DNA from: Yponomeuta sedellus
Taxonomy: Eukaryota; Arthropoda; Insecta; Lepidoptera; Yponomeutidae
Reading direction: 5' to 3'
Length of the DNA: 64,000 nt
Assembly (NCBI GenBank): GCA_934045075.1
Contig: OW203732.1
Span: 16,523,889 to 16,587,888, forward strand
The notes beneath the pieces are model-generated. The model ran no database searches. It was not told the DNA's origin and saw only the letters and a list, made by a program, of their open reading frames with translations. The first letter of the stretch is position 1. Each line of letters begins with the position of its first letter. The position numbers were made by a program, and so were the translations under genes. This document shows, piece by piece, positions 1 to 9,098 of the stretch.

Positions 1-489
1 CACGTTTGCATTGTTTTCTTTGCCTAGTACTTAGTGGCGAAAGACGTTTTAAGATAACATGCGTTGTTTGATGTATTTTGTTCTTATTAATAGTTGGGAT
101 TAATATTAAATAAGGAGCATGCAATCTTGGCAGGACCTCAATTATTTTAATCACTGGCACCTTCAGTTGTTTTAGACGAGTTTTTATGGTTTTTACCGTT
201 TTATTGTAAGTCCACGTCGGAAGTCGGGTTTCATTGGGATGGAAAAAATAAATAGTGTTTTTTTAGTAAAAGCTACAGACTGAGTAATATTTTCACAAAA
301 TGAAATTTCCAAGAGCGTTATATGACGGGTTTTTTTACATTTCACTAATGTATATATTCATAAGTATTAACTATTTGTACCTGTATCAATTTTTCGGTAA
401 AGAATATTCTTACAAATTATCTTAATATAGAAAGTCTTTGGATGTTTAGTGTAAACCAATTTCAATGCACACGTCATAGATATCATCTC
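1..489. other. AT-rich sequence, no recognised feature
   Basis: No ORF of note and no repeat family found elsewhere in the window was seen here. Ordinary AT-rich noncoding sequence. Confidence 0.5.
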
Positions 490-673
490 TCTTCTCTATA
501 ATATAAAAATGGATCCCCGACTATGTTGGTAAGCAAAAATTTCGGGAGCAGTTGAACCGATTTCAGTAATTATTTTTTTAGAATTTTCCTTGAAGTACGA
601 GGATGGTTCTTACGGAGAGAAAAATAATAAAGAATCGACTGTTAGGCGGCACGAAGTGCGCTGGTTCAGCTAG
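490..673 (+). mobile_element. Helitron-like unit, family H, single copy
   Basis: About 184 bp, starting TCTTCTCTATAATATAAAAA and ending TTCAGCTAG followed by T. The 5' TC and 3' CTAG with a T after it match Helitron termini and insertion between A and T. A short hairpin (GCACGAAGTGC) lies about 10 bases before the 3' end, as Helitrons have. It matches the tandem units at 54085-54850 and the antisense pair at 37971-38328. Too short to code for a Rep/helicase, so nonautonomous. Confidence 0.6.
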
Positions 674-1220
674 TTTTTTATATCAATCCCACGAAGTCGC
701 AGGCACAGCTCTAAGCATACAGGTAAGCATCTTAAAGAAAAACTGTGCTAAGGGAGGAAAAAAGGGCAGTACGGGGTGATGGCATCGAGTTATCAACCAA
801 TTGTGTGGTCAAAATCATCCTCTTCCGCCCGCGCTGCCTTCAGTCCGTCAAAGAGTCTCAAAAATCGACTAAGTACCGCGCGTTACAGCATTTGTGTGAA
901 ACCCATGCCCATGCATTTAATAACAGTATACAAAAATATTATCAGTAACCACTCATCTTCTTAATTAAATCACATGTGGCATTTAGATTTATCTTTCAAC
1001 TTTATTGTGGCCTTTTAATTGAAACAAGATGCAAACAGAAGTTTCTTTACTCACGTCTAAATCCCGGACAGGAGTTGCCACTTGTTGAGTGATTTTGTAC
1101 ATCTATAAAAATATATCTAGGTCGTACAGTTGGCAGGCGGTCAACAGTTGCTGAATCACCCTACACTGCAAGAGTGTAAATTTACGTTCTGTCAAGTGTA
1201 CAGTCACTATTCAATCAGTA
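674..1220. other. Mostly unassigned; Helitron/RTE-like tail remnant at its start
   Basis: Positions 684-715 (ATCCCACGAAGTCGC...) resemble the 3' tail of lepidopteran Helitron or RTE repeats. Two overlapping ORFs of 67 and 62 codons at 745-964 lie in slightly GC-richer sequence, but have no recognisable domain and are shared between frames; not called as genes. Confidence 0.35.
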
Positions 1221-1255
1221 TTCACTCACACTAGATGGGTGAAGTGACCACTCGG
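1221..1255 (-). mobile_element. SINE-D 3' fragment
   Basis: The stretch TTCACTCACACTAGATGGGT followed by GAAG..ACCACTCGG is the antisense 3' part of SINE-D, matching 7310-7340 and 5330-5355. Only about 35 bp survive. Confidence 0.55.
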
Positions 1256-1780
1256 TGAAGAACTACAAACATACACACTCGCAAACTTTCGCCTTTATAA
1301 TGTTAATGTGATGTGATAATAATATGTATTATATATTATAGTGTGGTACAATGATTAAGGCGTTTTGGCTATCAACATTATTGTTTTCATTGATTAAAGT
1401 TGGTAAAAGCTGTTAATGCGAGACTAAAATACTCCAAATTGAGCTAGTCCTAATTGGTTTAATCCAGTTTGAGCCACTTTGGCAATCTTAGCGCCGTGGG
1501 TTTTCTGTATGCAGCTTTCCGTAATAGTAACATGAGAAAAGGGCACTTTTAATAAATAGTGTTGCTGTAATTAAGCCGTTGCCTTATCGTGACTCGTATA
1601 TGTGCAATTAACGTTTTATTTAAGGCGTTTCTTTTACGGATTGCTCGACATTGTAATTACCGGGAGCTGAGGCAGTTTATCAGTGTACAAAAACTGCTTT
1701 ACGAGCACAGATCTTTAAATAAAAACGTGGTAACCAGGTGATGACGTTATAGGAAAAAAATACAAGTTTACCCTTAAAAA
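1256..1780. other. No recognised feature
   Basis: AT-rich, with short poly-A and TATA-like runs only. No repeat family or credible ORF seen. Confidence 0.45.
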
Positions 1781-1940
1781 GTGGCAGTAGCCAAGTGGGT
1801 AGACTATGGTCTCGAAAGCGAGAGACTCCGGGTCGACTCCCAGTGAGGGTATATACCAATGGCTTTGTTTTCTAAGTTATGTTAATTTGTGAAGTAATAC
1901 TACCACTCGCTAACTCTGAAGGAAAACAACATGAAGAAAG
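1781..1940 (+). mobile_element. SINE-D/E head, tRNA-derived
   Basis: The 5' half of the D/E family in sense orientation. A tRNA-like head (box A like AGCCAAGTGGGTAGAC, box B like GGGTCGACTCCC) is followed by the family hallmark TACCAATGGCTTTGTTTTCT and then CTAACTCTGAAGGAAAACAA. The 3' half is absent. Clearly diverged, so an old copy. Confidence 0.7.
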
Positions 1941-2181
1941 TTGAGAGTCAAAAAACAGATGTTTTCAAATAGCCCAAACCTTGAAAGGTAATTAGTCGTG
2001 TCCTAACTTCAAACACTCCCACACAACAACTCGGGGAATAGGGAATGACTGAAAATCAGCGCTGCACGCACCTTACGAGCCGTGATAGCATTAGCTGAGT
2101 CGTTCCCTTTTGCCTCACTAGACTAGTAATAATTAAGACGATACATAATGTTTAAAGTTAATCTTAAGCCAGTTTGTGATT

Positions 2182-2387
2182 ATATTATTGTTTAATGCAC
2201 TAACCCGTGCTAAGGACAATTTTTAAAAACCTATTTAGAGGCTAAAAATTCCACACATGCCGGGATTTGAACCCGCGACCTCTGGCTATCCGTGTCAGCG
2301 CTCTTTCCAACTGAGCTAATGTTTGACTCACCGGCATTAGTGAAATTTCGAACCTCTTTACAGTACTCAATACAGAGAATATTAATA
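2182..2387 (-). mobile_element. SINE-A copy 1 with small inversion at the 5' end
   Basis: Antisense SINE-A: long-tail end (GTTTAATGCACTAACCCGTG) on the left, then AACCTATTTAGAGGC, then the tRNA-like head antisense (GGGATTTGAACCC, TCCAACTGAGCTAA). At about 2368 the orientation flips to sense (AATACAGAGAATATT). An 11-bp TSD, AGTTTGTGATT, flanks it at 2171-2181 and 2388-2398, which fixes the ends and shows insertion by target-primed reverse transcription. Confidence 0.8.
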
Positions 2388-2429
2388 AGTTTGTGATTGG
2401 CAATAAAAATATTTTTATTCTTATTCTTA

Positions 2430-2505
2430 ATTAAGCCCATACTCCCTCTCTCTCTGAGAGAAGGCCTGTGCCCTGCAGTGGGACGGTTAAAGGCTACATA
2501 AAAAA
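2430..2505 (+). mobile_element. SINE-E 3' end
   Basis: TTAAGCCCATACTC followed by CTCTCTGAGAGAAGGCCTGT, GCCCTGCAGTGGGAC and AGGCTACATAAAAAA: the conserved 3' end of SINE-E, 5'-truncated. It directly follows SINE-A copy 1. Confidence 0.7.
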
Positions 2506-2882
2506 GGCTACCCTGGCAACCATGAAATTAAACTTTTGCTTTCACCACCTATTACAAGAAGTGACGACTGATCGGCTAGAATAATGGCCGTGATCACTAG
2601 GAAATCTGTCTAGAAAGTGTATCACGGAAAAGATGACACTTTCAAAACAATGCCAAGTGAAACTTTAAATTAATTTAGACAGGAAACTTGGGACGTTATT
2701 CTTATTTCTTTCATATCTATGTACCGTTTATGTGTGTGTATTAAATATAAAGATATCTCGCTTAATATTGTCTTTTTTGTATTAATGGGGTCCGCCTGAC
2801 TGTCTGACTGTCTATCCACCTGACAAGGCTAAGTTAAAAACTGGGTGTTACTCTCTTTGTTTTCGTAACAAAGTTAACTAAA
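2506..2882. other. No recognised feature
   Basis: AT-rich sequence with a short run of CTGACTGTCTGACTGTCT at about 2796. No gene or family repeat found. Confidence 0.45.
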
Positions 2883-2945
2883 GATTCAAACCCACGAATT
2901 CCCGAATGCAAGTTCAGAGTTCCACCAGCTGTGCTACAACCGCGC
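2883..2945 (-). mobile_element. Degraded tRNA-like SINE head
   Basis: On the minus strand a box-A-like TAGCACAGCTGG and a box-B-like GGTTTGAATC are spaced as in a tRNA. No paired acceptor stem is kept. Probably the head of an old D/E or B type SINE without its body. Confidence 0.4.
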
Positions 2946-3360
2946 ACAATAATATAATTAATTAACAGCTAAATGCCAACGACCAGTCTCACAAGATCAA
3001 GAGAAGCAGTACGCACGTTATGTTTGTTTACTAAAAACAAAATGCAAGCAAATTGATTTAGCAAATGACCAGCTGATTGCACACATTACAATGACTGGCG
3101 AGACGTGGGCGTGGGCGTAACTTTACAGCAGGCTCTCCGGATAAATCATTCTGCTTCGTAGATGTACTGTGCTTGCAGTGAGAGAAAAACGAGGCGGCTC
3201 AACGCTGAGCGATACTGTACGCCTCTTGTCATAGATTGGAAGTATTTTTTTAAAATGCACTTTATTGCATTTTAAAAACAATAAAAGCATATAAATGTCG
3301 TGTCACTGTTATCTACATGTATTTGTGAATTTGTAGTAGCAACATTATTTGCTAACTATA
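2946..3360. other. Unassigned, with a small hairpin at 3251-3274
   Basis: A short inverted repeat (TAAAATGC / GCATTTTA) sits at 3251-3258 and 3267-3274 in a T/A-rich context. The segment 3100-3235 is GC-richer but has no recognised motif. Confidence 0.4.
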
Positions 3361-3622
3361 AAGGAAGTAAAGGAAAACATCGTGAGAAAACCTGAGTAGT
3401 TCACACACCTCAGCTGTTGAAATTGCTATCCACGGTGGACAAGCGTGGTAATGAAGTCCATACTTTCTATCTGAGAGAAGGCATGTGCTCTGCAGTAGGG
3501 CGTGTATCTTCTTCTTCAGGCCATATTAGTCCACTGCTGGACATAGTCCTCCCCTAATCAGCGCCGTAGCGCAAGGTTGTGCCATCATTGGGGGGTAGTA
3601 AGGACCTATATAAGCTACATAA
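3361..3622 (+). mobile_element. SINE-E copy split by an F-type insertion
   Basis: GGAAAACATCGTGAGAAAAC, then GGTGGACAAGCGTGG, then TCTGAGAGAAGG and CTGCAGTAGGGCGTG give the SINE-E body. The tail resumes at 3602 (GACCTATATAAGCTACATAA) after a 93-bp antisense F insertion at 3508-3600. F therefore inserted after this SINE-E. Confidence 0.7.
3508..3600 (-). mobile_element. Non-LTR 3' end, family F, nested in SINE-E
   Basis: Antisense copy of the F tail: the TTCTTCTTC microsatellite end, then CAGGCCATATTAGTCCACTG and TCCCCTAATCAGCGC. Its complement is the ORF2 C-terminus and 3' UTR seen in fuller form at 5845-6105. Truncated to about 93 bp. Confidence 0.65.
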
Positions 3623-3639
3623 AAAAAAGAAAAAAAATA

Positions 3640-3855
3640 ATGGTTGCCAATGGTAGAACGATTAGATCACATTCCAGAAGTCGTGCCTTCAAACCTCAGC
3701 ATGTATCATAAGTTTGCTTATTATGTGCATTTTTTAATTCGAAGTACCAATACCACTCCACTCGCTTTCAGTGAAGAAAAACATTCTGAGGAAACCTGAA
3801 TGTCTGAGGTGTTAACATACCTCATTGCTTGAAATCGCTGATCCGCGTTGGAATA
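3640..3855 (+). mobile_element. SINE-E with tRNA-like head, lacking its 3' tail
   Basis: Head (TGGTAGAACGATTAG ... GTGCCTTCAAACC), then a diverged GTACCAAT core, CACTCGCTTTCAGTGAAG, AAACATTCTGAGGAAACCTG and GTCTGAGGTG. It stops near the GCTGATCCGCG motif, and SINE-B follows at once. Confidence 0.6.
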
Positions 3856-3870
3856 CAAATAAATAAATAA

Positions 3871-3989
3871 TCAGGGACATACTACACAGATCTCGTTAGC
3901 CCCACACTAAGTGCAACTAAATGACTTGTGTTAAAGGCGCTAACTCGACGATACATTAATACAATAAATACATAGATAACATCTAAGTA
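3871..3989 (-). mobile_element. SINE-B 3' half
   Basis: Antisense 3' half of the B family: GACATACTACACAGATCTCG, CTAAATGACTTGTGTTA, GCTAACTCGACGATA and AATACATAGATAACATC. The tRNA-like head is missing. Confidence 0.65.
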
Positions 3990-4040
3990 TAAGTGATTAT
4001 TAAGCTCATACTCTCTCTCAATATCCCCACCCCATTATAC

Positions 4041-4400
4041 GAGTATGTCCCCACTGCTGGGGCACGGGTCTCTTCCTGCATCACAGGAAGGTCAGGCCAT
4101 AATCCACCACGGGGGCCAAGTCCGGGTTGGTGCAGGATAGTAAGACAGCGGCGGGCCTTACTGTCAGAAGTTATCAAGCCGCCCATAAGGCCTCTGACAT
4201 GGCTTAACGACTGCCATTACGAGTACATGACAGCCGGCACCAACGGCTTAACGTGCCTTGCGAGCACGGAAGCGCTCGGAAAAATGCCACTAGCGATAGC
4301 CACGGGACGGTCACCCATACTGCACCTTACCGCGCCTGTTGTTGCTTATCTCAAGTGATTGATTCCAATCACTCGGTTCGCCTAGGCCACGAGCGGTTCT
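4041..4400 (-). mobile_element. SINE-G, 5S rRNA-derived, near full length
   Basis: The reverse complement starts with a segment resembling the 5S rRNA internal promoter (AGATAAGCAACAACAGGCGC, GGTGACCGTCCCGTGGC), continues with TTTTTCCGAGCGCTTCCGTG and GGCTTGATAACTTCTGACAG, and ends CCCGTGCCCCAGCAGTGGGG. Homologous copies lie at 40842-41143, 44985-45260 and 58250-58604. ORFs of 121 and 77 codons here are chance readings of this repeat. Confidence 0.75.
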
Positions 4401-4407
4401 CTATACT

Positions 4408-4475
4408 CTTCTCTCTCGATACTCTCTCTCACTCCCAGAGAATGCTTGTACCCCGCAGTGAGCTGTGTGCAGGCT
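4408..4475 (+). mobile_element. SINE-E tail remnant
   Basis: ATACTCTCTCTCACTCCCAG, then AGAATGCTTGTACCCCGCAG match the SINE-E 3' end (CTCTCTGAGAGAAGGC..CTGCAGTG) with many changes. It abuts SINE-G. Confidence 0.45.
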
Positions 4476-4970
4476 GCTTATCTTAAGTTGAATATTATGG
4501 ACTTAACTCCTATTAGGACATCGTAAATGCCGGATGTCCTTCGGCTAGGAGCTATGAAACAGCAATCAGCCAAAGTAGTGCCTCCACACACAAGGTGGCT
4601 CCTTCACATAACAAAGCAGCAATCTTGTTAAACATAAACTTTTACACGACAAATTGAATTATTCATCGGGGCCGCGGGCGACGGGGCTTATTTATGAAGT
4701 GGTATCGTCTTATGATCAGTCATGTTTATTACCTATCGATTTTGATGCGTGCTGAAGATAATGCTCGCGTTATTTATTGCTGCACCGACTCCATCGATCC
4801 TTCGTCAGTGAAGGTTTCGCAAAAGGGTGCAAATGAACTAGGGCTGAAGAAAAAACTACATAGTGAGTGCTTTATAATGATTACGTAATCCATGAAGCAC
4901 TTTGTATTGGTGTAACGACTGGATTAACTATCTCGACGTATTTGCATTTACGTAATTAATGATTGTTGCA
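4476..4970. other. No recognised feature
   Basis: A 64-codon ORF at 4694-4888 has no recognisable motif and no neighbouring signals. The stretch 4500-4620 is GC-richer but unassigned. Confidence 0.4.
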
Positions 4971-5166
4971 CCTTCACTCATACTAGGTGGGTGAAGGGAC
5001 TAGTCGAGCGCTGCCGTGCCTGCAACGTGGTAATTTAGATAGGTTAGGCTTGCCCAGGACCTATACCATCCTGCCTAGCTGACAGGAAATACTTGTCAAT
5101 ACGTACTGAGCCACCCAAGCAGCGGGTTTCCTTATGAGGTATTCCTCCGCCGTTAGCGTAAACATA
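4971..5166 (-). mobile_element. SINE-D 3' half
   Basis: Antisense: CTTCACTCATACTAGGTGGG, then GGCTTGCCCAGGACCTATAC, TCAATACGTACTGAGCCACC and CCTCCGCCGTTAGCGTAA. The tRNA head is missing. Same order as the complete copy at 7262-7642. Confidence 0.7.
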
Positions 5167-5298
5167 ATAAGTCTCTGACTAATATGAAGACTATTTACCT
5201 AATAATAAAAAACATTCAATATTTTTCGTTTCCTTCAACATTTCCTGTGTATAACATATTTAATACAATTTCTCTAATCACTGGCTTCTGAATCTACG

Positions 5299-5500
5299 TG
5301 AGATGATTTATACAGCGTCCAGTGGCATCATCGGTCACACTAGATGGGTTGAAGAGACCACTCGGACGCAGCAATGCCTGGCACATTGTTTTAGTTGGCT
5401 TGCCCAGTACCTACATCATCCCGACAGCTTAGTCGGCCTAGCCTACAGAATAGACCAATCAACACGTGCGAAGTCAACTAAATCACGGGCTTCTTTAATC
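5299..5500 (-). mobile_element. SINE-D 3' half
   Basis: AGATGATTTATACAGCGTCC, CACACTAGATGGGTTGAAG, GGCTTGCCCAGTACCTACAT and CTTAGTCGGCCTAGCC follow the order of SINE-D antisense. It lies about 130 bp from another SINE-D in the same orientation. The 67-codon ORF is a repeat shadow. Confidence 0.7.
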
Positions 5501-5560
5501 ATGTAATTGATAAAAGGGTTTAATATTTCTTTAATTACGGAGATAAATAATATTCTTAAT

Positions 5561-5786
5561 ATTCGTGGACATATTACACAGACCTCGTTAGCCCTATACT
5601 AAATACAACTGAATGACTTGTGTTATAGGTGCTAACTCGACGATAGATTTAATACAATAAATAAATAGATAACATCCAAGACCCGAGACAAACTAGAAAA
5701 GTTCGTTTCCTAGTTTGACCCGGCCGGGGATCGAACCCGAGACCTTCCGTTTTACAGTCAGCGTGCTAAACATTGCTGCTTTCCGT
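5561..5786 (-). mobile_element. SINE-B, nearly complete
   Basis: From the 3' end (ATTCGTGGACATATTACACA) through GCTAACTCGACGATAG and GTTCGTTTCCTAGTTTGACC to the tRNA-like head read antisense (GGGGATCGAACCCGAGACCT). Compare 29879-30110 and 51240-51537. The far 5' end is diverged. Confidence 0.75.
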
Positions 5787-5844
5787 AATTTAACAAGGTT
5801 ATATGCACATAGCCAAATTAAATTTAATTTACGCATATAAACTC

Positions 5845-6105
5845 TGTCCTGTGTGGTGTCGGCCTAGAGAATAGCACCAACCCAAATTCTTCCCGCGGGT
5901 GTCGTAAAAGGCGACTAAGGGACTCAAGCCGGAGGGTGGGCAGCAGCGCCCCCCTGCAGTACAATTCCACCAAACTGCGATCCCCAACCCGCATGCCCAG
6001 CGTGGGGATTATGGGCATTACCCCCCAATGATGGAACAACCTTGCGCTATGGCGCTCATTAGGGGAGGGCTGTGTCCAGCAGTGGACACATATAGCCTGA
6101 AGAAG
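5845..6105 (+). mobile_element. Non-LTR retrotransposon 3' end, family F, with TSD
   Basis: A 261-bp 5'-truncated insertion flanked by the 10-bp TSD ATATAAACTC (5835-5844 and 6106-6115). Its last coding stretch reads ALWRSLGEGCVQQWTHIA then stop, the usual C-terminus of lepidopteran non-LTR ORF2 proteins. It ends in a GAAGAAG microsatellite. The upstream part (CTTCCCGCGGGTGTCGTAAA) is noncoding or frameshifted. A 97-codon antisense ORF is a shadow. Confidence 0.75.
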
Positions 6106-6398
6106 ATATAAACTCACGATAGGCAGATACCAGTGTTTGCCCTTGCCTCGACTTACTCAACTCAACCCCCAACCAGTTCATAATATGCCCCTGGCTCCCG
6201 ACGCATTTGTACGAACAATTCTACCGCGGCTTCACGATGGAATGGAACCCTCACGAACGAGCCAATATATCGACCTCTTCGCTCATAGCTGTAAAATTAA
6301 TAGTTTACTATGATAACTTAATAAAGAATATTCTATCTACCTATAATTCGATGTACGTTGAAAATTCGATTAACTCACATATTAAAAAGTGGAATTGG

Positions 6399-6743
6399 TT
6401 ATACTATTTTTATTTTTAATGGACTAACCCGTGCTAAGGACAATTTAAAAAAACCTATTTAGAGTACCTGGCACGGATAGCCAGAGGTTGCGGGTTCGAA
6501 TCCCGGCATGGGTGGAATTTTTAGCCTCTAAATAGGTTTTATACCTATTTAGAGATTTTATACCTATTCAAACACGCGACCTCTGTACGTAATACAGAGA
6601 ATAGTGTAAAGAGGTTCGAAATTTCACTGATGCCGGTGAGTCGCCCATTAGCTCACTTGGAAAGAGCCCTGGCACGGATAGCCAAAGGTTGCGGGTTCGA
6701 ATCCCGGCATGGGTGGAATTTTTAGCCTCCAAATAGGTTTTTC
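6399..6743. mobile_element. SINE-A compound insertion with two sense heads and an inverted tail
   Basis: Left arm: antisense long tail (ACTATTTTTATTTTTAATGG, ACCCGTGCTAAGGACAATTT, AACCTATTTAGAG). It flips to a partial sense tRNA-like segment (6471-6516) and tail, then a second, fuller sense unit with head at about 6643-6715 ending AAATAGGTTTTT. Imperfect 14-bp TSD: AAAAGTGGAATTGG (6385-6398) and AAAAGTGAAATTGG (6744-6757). One insertion event with a rearranged multimeric template. Confidence 0.75.
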
Positions 6744-6757
6744 AAAAGTGAAATTGG

Positions 6758-7249
6758 CACAATAAAGTTATATGGCACAAATTGTAGTTTTATAAAACGT
6801 GGCTTAGGGTGTGGTTATATAAGCAATCTATCCAATCAAACAGGCAAATTCATGTAGTAGCATCTAAGACAAATAAAGCAAAAAAACAGGCGCGATTGGC
6901 CATTTCAGTGGTCACGTGCCAGTGTTGCCATTATCGTAATTTAATTCAATTCTTCGGACTAAACGGAGTTTCACGACTCTCACTTTCGACACAATAAAAT
7001 GATGGTAAGGGGAACAATCTGCACTGTAATCATTGGCTGCATTCAGGGGGATCGAATCCGATCAGCGCACAATGCAATGGGTAATTTTCTGTGTTGTTGT
7101 TGTTCTGTTTTTGTTGATTTTCACCCGGCTGCTTGCCGCATAATTTAATTTTGGTGCCATTAGTGTTGTTGTGGCAGTGATAGCTGGAATCTCAGTGTAA
7201 TTATGCTAATGTTTTTTTGTATTTACATTACATTATATGATAATGCCGC
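6758..7249. other. No recognised gene
   Basis: Includes a 62-codon ORF at 6809-6997 without motifs, and GTTGTTGTTGTTCTGTTTTTG microsatellite-like sequence near 7093-7110. A tRNA-like fragment GGGATCGAATCC at 7049 may be an old SINE trace. Confidence 0.4.
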
Positions 7250-7261
7250 CAAAATAAGTGA

Positions 7262-7642
7262 TTCTACTTAATGAGATGATTTATACAGCGTCCAGAGGTA
7301 TCTTCACTCACACTAGACGGGTGAAGGGACCACTCTGACGCTGTAGTGACTGGGTCATGGTTTGATAGATGGTGTAGGCTTGCCCAGCACCTATACCATC
7401 CTGACAGCTTAGTCGGCCTAGCCCACAGGAAAGACTAGTCAATACGTGCGGAGCCAACCAAGCCGCAGGTTTCCTCACGATGTTTTCCTTCACCGTTAGC
7501 GTGTGGTATTGCGACTGCAAATTCGCAAATGTACGTAACTTTGAAATTAAACAAAGTCATTGGTACATGCCCGCACTCGGGATCGAACCTGGGGCTCTCG
7601 CTTGCCAGTCCATGGTTCTACCCACTGAGCTACCACCGCTGT
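7262..7642 (-). mobile_element. SINE-D, full length, with TSD
   Basis: A complete 381-bp copy bounded by the 12-bp TSD CAAAATAAGTGA (7250-7261, 7643-7654). On the minus strand it starts ACAGCGGTGGTAGCTCAGTG (tRNA box A), has box B CCAGGTTCGATCCCGAG, the core GGCATGTACCAATGACTTTG, then GGTGAAGGAAAACATCGTGA, GGCTAGGCCGACTAAGCTGT and 3' CTGTATAAATCATCTCATTA. It serves as the reference copy of this family; a 70-codon ORF inside is a shadow. Confidence 0.9.
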
Positions 7643-7710
7643 CAAAATAAGTGAATACAATCAGTAATTCCTGAAGCCATATGGAATCACTTTAATACAA
7701 GTTAGAAAAC

Positions 7711-8044
7711 TTAAAAACCTATTTAGAGGCTAAAAATTTCACCCATGCCGGGATTCGAACCCGCAACCTCTGGCTATCCGTGCCAGCGCTCTACCAATTG
7801 CTCAATTGGTAGAGCGCTGGCACGGATAGCCAGAGGTTGCGGGTTCGAATCCCGGCATGGGTGAAATTTTTAGCCTCTGGCTATCCGTGCCAGCGCTCTA
7901 CCAATTGAGCGATTGGTAGAGCGCTGGCACGGATAGCCAGAGGTTGCGGGTTCGAATCCCGGCATGGGTGAAATTTTTAGCCTCTAAATAGGTTTTTAAA
8001 TTTGTCCTTAGCACGGGTTAGTGCATTAAAAATAAAAATAGTAT
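7711..8044. mobile_element. SINE-A nested inverted compound (three antisense/sense tRNA-like arms), with TSD
   Basis: A 12-bp TSD AAGTTAGAAAAC flanks it (7699-7710, 8045-8056). Left: antisense from AAAACCTATTTAGAGGC into the tRNA head. It turns around at CTACCAATTGCTCAATTGGT (7790-7810), runs sense to TTTTTAGCCTC, turns antisense again, turns back at about 7905-7915 and runs sense to the long tail GTGCATTAAAAATAAAAATA. The result is a chain of near-perfect hairpins of 60-70 bp. Confidence 0.85.
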
Positions 8045-8098
8045 AAGTTAGAAAACGACAAACCTATCTAAAACATTTTCATGTACATGTTAAATGTT

Positions 8099-8438
8099 TA
8101 AAAACCTATTTACAGGCTAAAAATTTCACCCATGCCGGGATTCGAACCCGCAACCTCTGGCTATCCGTACCAGCGCTCTACCAATTGAGCCAATGGGCGA
8201 CTCACGGCATCAGTGAAATTTCGAACCTCTTTAGAATATTCTCTGTATTACGTACAGACAGCGACATCTGACTTAAGCAAATTGCATTACTTACAGCCCC
8301 GACTACCTACTTTGCAGTTAGGTTTAACATCGGAACGATATCACTGTACTCACATGATTACACTATTTTTATTTTTAATGCACTAACCCGTGCTAAGGAA
8401 CAAATTTAAAAACCTATTTAGAGGCTAAAAATTTCACC
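8099..8438 (-). mobile_element. SINE-A longer than one unit (head-to-tail), with TSD
   Basis: A 13-bp TSD CATGTTAAATGTT (8086-8098, 8439-8451). The insert reads antisense: short tail, tRNA head, body up to the 5' segment (ACATCGGAACGATATCACTG), and then, beyond the unit boundary, the tail of an upstream unit (TTTTTAATGCACTAACCCGT, AACCTATTTAGAGGC). The RNA that inserted therefore began in the tail of a preceding unit, close to the 3' side of that unit's tRNA-like fold. Confidence 0.85.
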
Positions 8439-8451
8439 CATGTTAAATGTT

Positions 8452-8994
8452 GTCAATAACAGACGATAAATCTTGCACTGTTAAAAAGTTGTCACATGTC
8501 ATGTAGAGCCAAGTTTATAGATCTACGCGCCATAACTCTACAAGACCTAACTTCACAAACTCTACACCGTATTATGTCGAATGAGTCTTTATTAAATACG
8601 ACTGAAATCATATTCTGAGAGTTTCGTTCAACTGGTATAATCTAAACCCACTCTATAAGTTCAAAATGTCGATGAAGCTCTTCTAGAGAAGGTAGTAGTG
8701 CCCTTGCACTTCGCTTGGTCCGTTTGGGCACCATACATACATACACATCACTTTTGGTAACTGTTTAATATTAAGTCTTTATATTTAAAACACAGGGAAG
8801 ATTGTCTGATTGAAATGCACTGGTTCTTGACACTGTTTTTATTGTATGAACTTAGAAATTAAATTACAAAACAGAGCACCTTTAGACACGTCTAATTGAG
8901 TGATTGACCGAGAACGAAGAGAGAACGAGACAGAGAATGAGATGACAGATATCTATTTTGTTAGAATAATAAACATTCTCACCCCTTTTGAAAA
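8452..8994. other. No recognised feature
   Basis: AT-rich. A 78-codon ORF at 8900-9136 runs into a SINE-C fragment and has no domain. Confidence 0.4.
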
Positions 8995-9098
8995 CATTCC
9001 ACGCAACACAATTACTTATCCTGGTCTCAAACTAGGAGACCCTGTGTTAACCAGGCAAGGACATTATAATCATGGAAATACACCCAGTCTGAGGCCAT
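8995..9098 (-). mobile_element. SINE-C-like 3' fragment
   Basis: CACAATTACTTATCCTGGTC, CTCAAACTAGGAGACCCTGT and TAACCAGGCAAGGACATTAT match the fragments at 44838-44935 and 53461-53525, and more loosely the SINE-C tail (CCACACTAGGATACCCTGTG). Confidence 0.5.

Noticed and set aside
718..726. Splice donor CAG|GTAAGC marking an exon end
   Set aside because: The sequence before it is a repeat tail, with no open frame or acceptor to support an exon.
3993..4358. 121-codon plus-strand ORF
   Set aside because: It lies within SINE-G, and homologous readings occur at other SINE-G copies (44927-45241, 58188-58632).
7711..8044. CRISPR-like array of repeats
   Set aside because: The repeated blocks are inverted tRNA-like SINE heads within one TSD, not direct repeats with unique spacers; the genome is animal.
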